Source: Stemphylium vesicarium
Lineage: Eukaryota; Ascomycota; Dothideomycetes; Pleosporales; Pleosporaceae
Assembly: GCA_004380135.1 (NCBI GenBank)
Contig: QXCR01000283.1
Coordinates: 1-23,600 of the forward strand
Reading direction: 5' to 3'
DNA length: 23,600 nt
In this document: positions 17,653 through 23,600 of the stretch, piece by piece
Layout of the letters: every line of letters begins with the position of its first letter
Position numbering within the stretch: position 1 is the stretch's first letter
Program-made: the position numbers and the translations under genes
The notes under the pieces: model-generated
The model's input: the letters and a program-made list of their open reading frames with translations, nothing else
Database searches by the model: none
Told to the model about the DNA's origin: nothing

Positions 17653-18333
17653 CAGTAAAGGAGACTACTTATAGTCTACTATAGTTCCTGCGCGATAATA
17701 TTCTAGGTAAGCAGCCTATACGCTAAGTAAGCGCTAATTTAGCGTTATAACGTCGTAGGCCTCTATACTTAGCCTTTAACTTAAACTATTAACTTATTAC
17801 TATTAATAAATTATTTAAGAGCGTAGTTTAGTATTACCTTTATAAAGGCGTTTATAAGATTATCTTTACTATTAATCTAGTAGATCTCTATAATCTCGCG
17901 GCGCTTATATAATTATTATAAAGCTATAATATTAATTATAAGGCGCTTTTCCTTTATCGTTCTAAGCTTTATAAGGCACTTATATAGGGAGTATGAATTA
18001 GTATAAATAACTAGGGGAATAAGAGCTATACTAAGGCGTTCCGTAATTATCCTTAAGGTAGTTGTAATAGCGATACTAATATTAAAACTATTAACTATAC
18101 TATAGATCTTAGAGGCGAGCACGCTCTATGTGACGCGCTTACACTTTATTAAGCTATAGTATATTACGTTACTATAGATTAAGAACGTATTATTAACGTC
18201 TATAGACTTATTAATAAGTATTAATATAAAGCCTAGCTATAAACTAAGATTCTTATTATTCGCAAATAATCTATCTATAAAGACTATTAGTTTAGCGTTA
18301 ATAAGATTAATAGGTACGTAGCATAGACCGCGG
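17653..18333 (-). pseudogene. Copia-2 RNase H
   Basis: The minus-strand frame from about 18300 reads INAKLIVFIDRLFANN, then SLIKCKRVT, stop, SVLASKIYSIVNSF, LVIYTNSYSLYKCLIKL and KEKRLIINIIAL. In this Copia family the pattern is FVDxxFANN...SxKCKRVTRSVLASE...CTDSxSLY. Asp and Gly codons of that pattern are altered, for example TDS to TNS. It is nearly saturated with RIP, with stops. It ends about 30 bases before the polypurine tract. Confidence 0.75.
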
Positions 18334-19440
18334 TTGAGATTCTCTATCTACCACTTAAGGCGTTTGTTAAGTGCCTTAATGTCCTCGTCCGAAGGCTGCT
18401 GCGCTTGCGCGGCTACGGACAAATCGAAAGAAGCCTCTAGTTGGCATGTTGATGCGATGTACGCCCCGCGAGCGCGCTATTCCATATACTATTACGCGCG
18501 ATCGTGCGCCTTAATATCCACAAGCTTAATCTTTCCTCCTTGTCCCTTCTACTTTAGTTTTAAGATCGCTTCGCCATTTTTTATTATAAGCTTATAGCCT
18601 TTATCTATTATAAGCGTGTAACCGTTAAAGTCTAGTTACACGTCTAGCGTTAGGACAGTCTTTAGCTTTAATCTAAACTATGCTTCCTTAAGCTTTTTCT
18701 CTTCGAGCGACAAGAATGTGGCTGCCCTAAGCATAAGAGTATCGTTAGTCTGCATGCTAACGAGTCTAAAGGCGTCTGCGTTACTATTTATAACTAATAA
18801 ACAAGGGTCGTATATTGATGTAGACATGTCCAATTCCGTACGGTGATATCTATGATACGTTATCTACTAATGAACCCCTGCTTCCGCGATCCTATATAGC
18901 GGTTTAATCACATGAAGTAGTGTGTCTTCTAGGTATTTCGAGACTAGCTCCGAGGGGAAATGTGCGAGAATCGTCCTTTAGAGATTCGTCTGCGCTTGAG
19001 GATATACCTGCGTAATGTCGCGCAGCTTAATAGTTATTCTATATTGTAGAAGTGCGGGCGCTAGGGCTATAATTACACGTTAGCTATAGCGTTAAATAGT
19101 TAGAGACTATATTAAAATAGCTTCCTTACTATAGTTCTAGTAGCCTTAGATAACTAGATAGGATTTCTTATAGGGCTTAGTTGTCTTCCCTTTAATCTCT
19201 TATATAAGCCGTGATTTAAATATGCGGATCCCGCTATGTACTTCCTAATTATATAGTTCGAACTCGAATACTCTACGGCCTACGAGATTACTAATCTCCT
19301 ACTCGTTAGACGCTTTAAAGGGTGCGCCTAAGGTCGTAATAACTCTATTATTGCGTAGCTTAATTACTAGCGCATAGTTAGCCTCCTCCTTTTTCGTTAT
19401 ATACACGTTCGCCTTACGTTTATTCTTTAATCCTAGAGGG
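18334..19440 (-). pseudogene. Copia-2 reverse transcriptase (RVT_2)
   Basis: Two RIP-poor islands are readable. The 18960-18700 island gives ITYHRYHRTELDMSTSIYDP and DTLMLRAATFLSLEEKKL. The 18560-18335 island gives IKLVDIKAHDRA, ARGAYIASTCQLEASFDLS and DEDIKALNKRLKW. The second matches the end of the polymerase, in which parental lines of the family read GAYIASxCQPEASFDLS. Between and before them RIP tracts carry stops. The catalytic YxDD box is not visible in the readable parts. Confidence 0.7.
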
Positions 19441-20740
19441 TGGCCTCTCTTGCGCGGTTACGCTGCCAACGGCACATTCATATCCGCAGGCGGCGCGTGC
19501 GGCGCGTGCAGTGCATCCGGGTCATTCTAGAGGTAATCTAGTCTATAATACGGCTTGACCACTATTGACCAGAATGTCGTGGGGCCGTTAACTATATTGA
19601 TGGTGACGTTGTGGCCGTCTACGCTAATGATCTTGTACGGGCCATTCTAGCCATCACTCTCTCTCTAGACCAGAACCTCGCTTTGTAGCGGGAGTGCGAT
19701 CACGTCTTTAGTAGCAGGTCCGTTCCGGGTGTTCAGAGCATCCGCGACCTGGCGTTCTGTAGCGACCTTGCGCAGGGCTTTTATTGCCTTTTAAATTGCC
19801 TCGCTGCGCTTGACTATTAACGGTAACGGCGGTGATTCCGTCGTCATACGTGGGTATGCTCTAAAGACTAGCAAAGTCGGAACTAGCCCGTCCGGGCTAG
19901 CCGTGTCGTTAACGGCTTTCACAGCCATCTGGAGGACCGCTTCGTCAGACATGGTGCTCGCGAGCTTACTATAGAGTATATCCCATGCGCGGCGTAGGGG
20001 TACGTGATACCTCTCAGTCTTGCCTATAGACTAGTGCGCTTCCGTAGGTACTTACTTATATATAACCTCTATAATTTTTGCCTCTACGCGGAACTCTACG
20101 CTTACGAAGTTAGTGCCTACGTTATATATAATAATATCTAGTGGGCCTTAATAAGTATTAATCTATAGTATCTATAGTACCTACTATATCTTCTTAGCTA
20201 AAATAGCGCTAAGAAACTTCGCGCCTTAAAACGCTATTAATAAATTAACTATATATAATATAGGCTTACTACTAAGGTATATTATATCTACTAAGATCTT
20301 ATAATTAAAGTAGTAATCGTCCTTAAGAGTAAACTTAAATTAGCGTAGCATAGAGCTATAAAGCTAGTAGTAGTAGTAGAACTTTATAACTTCTTTAAGT
20401 ATTCTCTCTTTAAAGTCGTTATAGCTAGCATCCTTTAAGAGCTTAACTAGTCGCGTAATAACTAAGTATCTAAACTAGCGATAGAGCCGTCTTAATTCTA
20501 TCTCTATTAGAAATATAGTCGCTCTTTCTCTCTTATTTAGATAGAACTATAGATGTCCCTATTTACGTAGAATAGGGATGCGTATCTTATTCTAGATAAG
20601 CTTATCTATAATATTATTAAAGTAGACTTATAGCCTATCTATATCTATAAAATATAATAAGAATAGTATAGACGCTTTAAGTACTTTAAAGTTAATTTTT
20701 CTAATCTCTATAGAGACCTATATAGTACTAATAAATACTA
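19441..20740 (-). pseudogene. Copia-2 integrase
   Basis: The core around 20180-20050 is RIP-mutated but still reads NFVSVEFRVEAKII and VPTEAHWSIGK. From 20050 to 19440 a 600-bp RIP-poor island reads ERYHVPLRRAWDILYSKL, MSDEAVLQMAVKAVNDTASP, TERQVADALNTRNGP and NGPTTFWSIVVKPYY, with only isolated TAA/TAG (expected Gln or Trp). This is the full C-terminal domain that Copia-3 lacks after its break. Its left edge at 20050 begins just where the Copia-3 island (14571-14820) ends in homologous coordinates. Confidence 0.8.
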
Positions 20741-21119
20741 TAGTTTTACCTTTACTAAATTTAATAGATATCTTTTCTATTATAGATATATCTACTATAA
20801 TTATTAGATCTTCTTATATAAGTGTAAGGTATTATTCCTTACTAACTATAGATATATTCGCGGCGCCTATATCTAGTAAGATTCCTTAGTATATAGATTA
20901 TGTGTAGCAGTCCTTAAGTAGGAACTATAACGCTAGTGCTAATAGCGCGTCCTAGTAGTATATATTGTCGCTAGAGATATAATATAAAAAAGCCTAGTTT
21001 ATAAGGCATTACTCCTTAAAGAACTAGTGTTTAAAGTATTACTAGTCGCTAGTGTCGTTATAGTTATCACTATCCTCGTAGTCTTCCTCCTCTCTCTAGC
21101 CTCTCTAGTTGTACTAGCT
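20741..21119 (-). pseudogene. Copia-2 protease region, RIP-saturated
   Basis: GILLDIGAANISI near 20890-20850 (minus strand) is the protease active site with DTGA changed to DIGA, as in Copia-3. The rest is TA-rich with stops. Confidence 0.65.
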
Positions 21120-21325
21120 AGTGTGCTCAATCCCCTCATACTCTGCCAGGTGTACTGAAAAATCCTTAGGGGGCTGTGCACCTGTAAAGTACAGTGTAGA
21201 GAAGAACTGCGCACGGGCAGCTTTGCGCTCTTCGTCTGTGTGGTTGGTAGACCAGCATCCTTCCTTCTGGCAAACGAAGCATTTCTTCCTCCAGCGTGGC
21301 TTGAACCCACTTCCATTATTGGCGC
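21120..21325 (-). pseudogene. Copia-2 gag zinc knuckle (RIP-poor island)
   Basis: On the minus strand GSGFKPRWRKKCFVCQKEGC continues to WSTNHTDEERKAARAQ, an intact CX2CX4CX6H zinc knuckle with Trp and Gln codons preserved. It continues DFSVHLAEYEG. The same protein region in Copia-3 (13496-13690) is also an island, although the two differ at many bases. It would bind genomic RNA in the particle. Confidence 0.85.
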
Positions 21326-21348
21326 GCTGCTCGCCTCCTCGATATACG

Positions 21349-21390
21349 CCTCTTAATGCGCCTCTAGATGCACCTCTTAATGCGCCTCTA
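21349..21390 (-). repeat. 24-bp tandem repeat coding an Arg-Gly-Ala run in Copia-2 gag
   Basis: CCTCTTAATGCGCCTCTA occurs at 21349-21366 and again at 21373-21390, a 24-bp period. On the minus strand it encodes repeated RGALRGAS units just before the zinc knuckle, an RG-rich RNA-binding type of segment. Confidence 0.8.
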
Positions 21391-22163
21391 CCTCAGAATC
21401 TACCCTAGATTCTTCTATTGCCGCTATATTATTAGTCTAGGTAGTATTAATCCTCTATAACTATTTAGGCGGTATATTACTATATAAGATATATCTCTAC
21501 TATAGAACGTAGATCTAAGAAGAGTCTCTCGCAAATAGTAGCTAACTTAAATAGTACTATCTTAAGTTCTAGAACTCTATAATAGGCGTTAATAATAGTA
21601 GTGCGTAGGGCGTTCTTACCGTTAAAGTTCTTCCTAAGCGCGCGTTAGTATAGCTATAGTTTATTAAGTAGGAGCTATAGAACCTTATATAAGCCTTTCT
21701 TAGAGTTCTCTACGCGCGTGCGAGTAAAGGTTGTAGTCGTCTAGTCCGTGTAGTAGTGCTAATAATAGATATTATGGTCGAAGTGGTTCTTAATTACTAT
21801 ATACGCACTAGTAAAGCTATTGTCTCTCTCTATAACCTATATATAGAATGTCTCTACTCGTCTAGTAAGGATCTAGGGAAATACTACGTGGAACTACTCT
21901 TCTTTTATATCTACCTACTAGTAGATACTAAAGAAGACCTTAATCTTATTATTAAGTAGGTCGTACGCATTACCTATATACTTATTACTCTTATCCTAGA
22001 GTTTAGAGAACTACGTAATTATATTTACGTTAAGCTAGTCGTTATAGGACTATCGCGGCGGCAGCGTCTTATACGGGTCGTGGGGAAGTTTGGGTGGTCT
22101 GCCGGGTACGCCGATTGTAGGCTGTTGCGGAAATAGCGTGATTTCGCGATACGCCGTCGCTGG

Positions 22164-22205
22164 CGGTCGTATGTAAGTTTACGGTCGTATGTGAGTTTGC
22201 GGTCG
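22164..22205 (-). repeat. 18-bp tandem repeat in the Copia-2 gag linker
   Basis: CGGTCGTATGTAAGTTTA (22164-22181) is followed by CGGTCGTATGTGAGTTTG (22182-22199) and a partial third copy. The period of 18 keeps frame. In the gag frame it gives a repeated RPQTHI/RPxTYI type unit. Confidence 0.7.
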
Positions 22206-23120
22206 CTATTATTGTGATTAGTCGCCTTATACCTATTATTATCGAAGTTGGTGTCCTCTAAGCGCACCGCTTATGTACGGTGACACTGGATCGTCAGGGT
22301 TCTAGTGTACTGGTGGTGGCTCCTGGCTTCGAGCGCCTTATCTTGCTTCGTACTGCTCGCCTTGTTGTAGGCCCTGAGAGACCTGCTACGACGGCGGTGG
22401 TTACATGTGCGACTGCGGTTAACGTGTGTCAGTTGGTGGGCTAGCCTGCTGCGGTTATTCGGCTGCGGTGTTTATCCATTACGTATTCTATTAGCGTTTA
22501 TACGCTCTTAACTAGTGGTCGAACTCTATCGCTTTAAACTCCGTAGGGTCCTATTTAGAAGAGTTTTCTATAGTTAGTGTCTTATATATAGAATTAACTA
22601 CCCTTATATAGTTATTACTAGTATAGATTCTCTTATATTATAGTACTATCTTAAGAGACTTTAAGGTATTTCGCTTAATCTTAAAAAATATATCTTTTAA
22701 CTATCTCTTAAAGTCTACTTTATAATCGTTAAAAAGCTTATTATTCTAGACTATTACTATATTATAGTCGTAGACTATTTTAGCGACCTAGGTTATTACG
22801 TACGTCTTATTAGCGTCCTATAGTGCAGGTATATCCTATAGAGATGTATTAATAAAATTAAACGCAACTATATATAGGTAGTTTCGCATAAGATGCTTAG
22901 CGGTAAACTTTGCCCAAGGAGAAACAGCTTCATCGCGTACGCTTGTGCTATGCTCTGATGGTTCGTTGAGCAGCTAATTCTAAGCATCTGCTGCGTCCGT
23001 GACGCTTATGTCGCTTTGGTTGTCTGCTATCGTGCTGGCGGTTATTAAAGCGTTTTCGGTATTGACGCGTTATTGGTGTTGTATGGCTAGTTGGTCGTTC
23101 CTAGCACTTATTATGGTCGT

Positions 23121-23600
23121 ACGTGATCAGGTCGTTAAGAGACGTTCGTATAGTTGTATCGTAATGCGTTACTAACGCGCTATAATTAAGCTTTGGCCTA
23201 AATTATTAGCTATAGAGGGAGGCTTTAATCGCTGTGCGTTATCTCTACCTCGCTCTATTCTTAGCATATATGCCTTGTTCCAAGATTTCTTACGTTAGAG
23301 TTTTGTAAAGGGCTACGCCTAAGTACTGCTACCTTCTTACTTTAGGCTAGCGCGGAACGCTAGCGTAGAGGTAGCGCAAAGGATAAGTACCGTACGAAGG
23401 AGGACACCTACACTTCTTTTCTCTACCTTTCTTATTCTGTACATAGGAGCAAATGCATACTCGTTAGCAGGCCTCTTTCCGCCCATAACATTATAAGAAA
23501 GGTCACTCTTACCTTACTCTTCCTTCTTGTACGTGACGAGTTGGAATTGAGAACGGCTACTTGTTAGTGTTACAAGTTAGCAAGACCCTACCCGTACGAT
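23121..23600. other. Right edge: possible 5' leader of Copia-2 and unassigned sequence
   Basis: The gag frame fades above about 23120. The stretch 23160-23400 is partly RIP-mutated and 23400-23600 is of normal composition, with pyrimidine-rich runs (CTTCTTTTCTCTACC). TGTAACAC reads on the minus strand from 23574 and might start an LTR, but nothing here matches the LTR at 17386-17628. No gene is seen. Confidence 0.35.

Larger units (their letters stand above)
21326..23120 (-). pseudogene. Copia-2 gag with Gln/Pro-rich linker
   Basis: One minus-strand frame can be followed for nearly 600 codons. It begins near 23110 (NDQLAIQHQ), passes DISVTDAADA and DEAVSPWAKFTAKHLMRNY, then a helical RIP tract (22880-22490), then a Pro/Gln-rich linker (22470-22060: PQQASPPTD, SQGLQQGEQYEA), then a second RIP tract that aligns with Copia-3 gag, ending in the RG repeats. 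Many Gln codons of the linker are TAA/TAG, so even this island has light RIP. The start codon was not identified. Confidence 0.65.
17386..23150 (-). mobile_element. Copia-2: near full-length RIP-degraded Copia retrotransposon
   Basis: On the minus strand the order is gag (about 23110 to 21320), zinc knuckle (21320-21120), protease (about 20930-20830), integrase (about 20740-19430), RVT_2 (about 19400-18330), RNase H (about 18330-17660), polypurine tract, LTR. The integrase-before-reverse-transcriptase order gives Ty1/Copia. Islands free of RIP lie at 18335-18560, 18700-18960, 19440-20055, 21120-21320, 22060-22460 and 22900-23150. It is the same family as Copia-3. Confidence 0.82.

Noticed and set aside
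21121..21408. 95-codon plus-strand frame
   Set aside because: Antisense shadow of the Copia-2 zinc knuckle and RG-repeat region.
12000..23100. In-frame TAA and TAG reading as Gln across long frames, as if a different genetic code (UAR = Gln) were used
   Set aside because: TAG also replaces Trp, the stops are confined to CA/TG-depleted tracts, and the intact SDR and the spliced host genes use the standard code. RIP explains all of it.

Overview
The window looks like a piece of a filamentous ascomycete (Pezizomycotina) genome. Short introns of 45-69 bp with GT(or GC)...CTAAC/CTGAC...AG signals interrupt the host genes. The repeats show saturated repeat-induced point mutation (RIP), in which CpA becomes TpA and TpG becomes TpA, leaving TAG/TAA stops where Trp and Gln codons are expected. 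A Dothideomycete is plausible from overall style, but this is inference and no species is claimed.

Gene island (about 745-6308). Three genes of secondary-metabolism type lie together: an O-methyltransferase (+, 745-2389), a classical short-chain dehydrogenase/reductase (-, 2813-3661) and a DHA2-type MFS transporter (+, 3926-6308). The SDR and the transporter share a 264-bp divergent promoter. The SDR is an intact intronless frame. The methyltransferase has five clean exons but one in-frame TAG at codon 40. The transporter has two in-frame stops (TGA 4499, TAA 4821), and its last exon is split by a 427-bp hAT-like MITE (5815-6241) with 19-bp terminal inverted repeats and a perfect 8-bp target duplication. 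The island reads as the decayed edge of a biosynthetic cluster. No synthase is visible here.

Repeat region (about 6438-23600). This is a nest of retrotransposons. Copia-1 (-, about 6438-11313) carries gag, protease, pre-integrase, integrase, RVT_2 reverse transcriptase and RNase H remnants. Copia-3 (+, about 11949-15160) has gag, zinc knuckle, protease and integrase, then breaks off. A short Cys-containing ORF (+, 15790-16209) overlaps, tail to tail, the end of a Ty3/Gypsy integrase with chromodomain (-, about 16210-17385). Copia-2 (-, about 17386 to 23100 or beyond) is of the same family as Copia-3 and ends in an LTR at 17386-17628 that has three 28-bp tandem repeats upstream of its TATA box.

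The most striking large-scale feature is that RIP is not uniform. Tracts almost devoid of CA and TG alternate with short islands, often 100-600 bp, in which the same reading frame is barely mutated. I see no CRISPR array, no rRNA, no certain tRNA and no convincing unknown gene system. The points of most interest are the RIP mosaic, the MITE in the transporter and the RIP-type stops in host genes.
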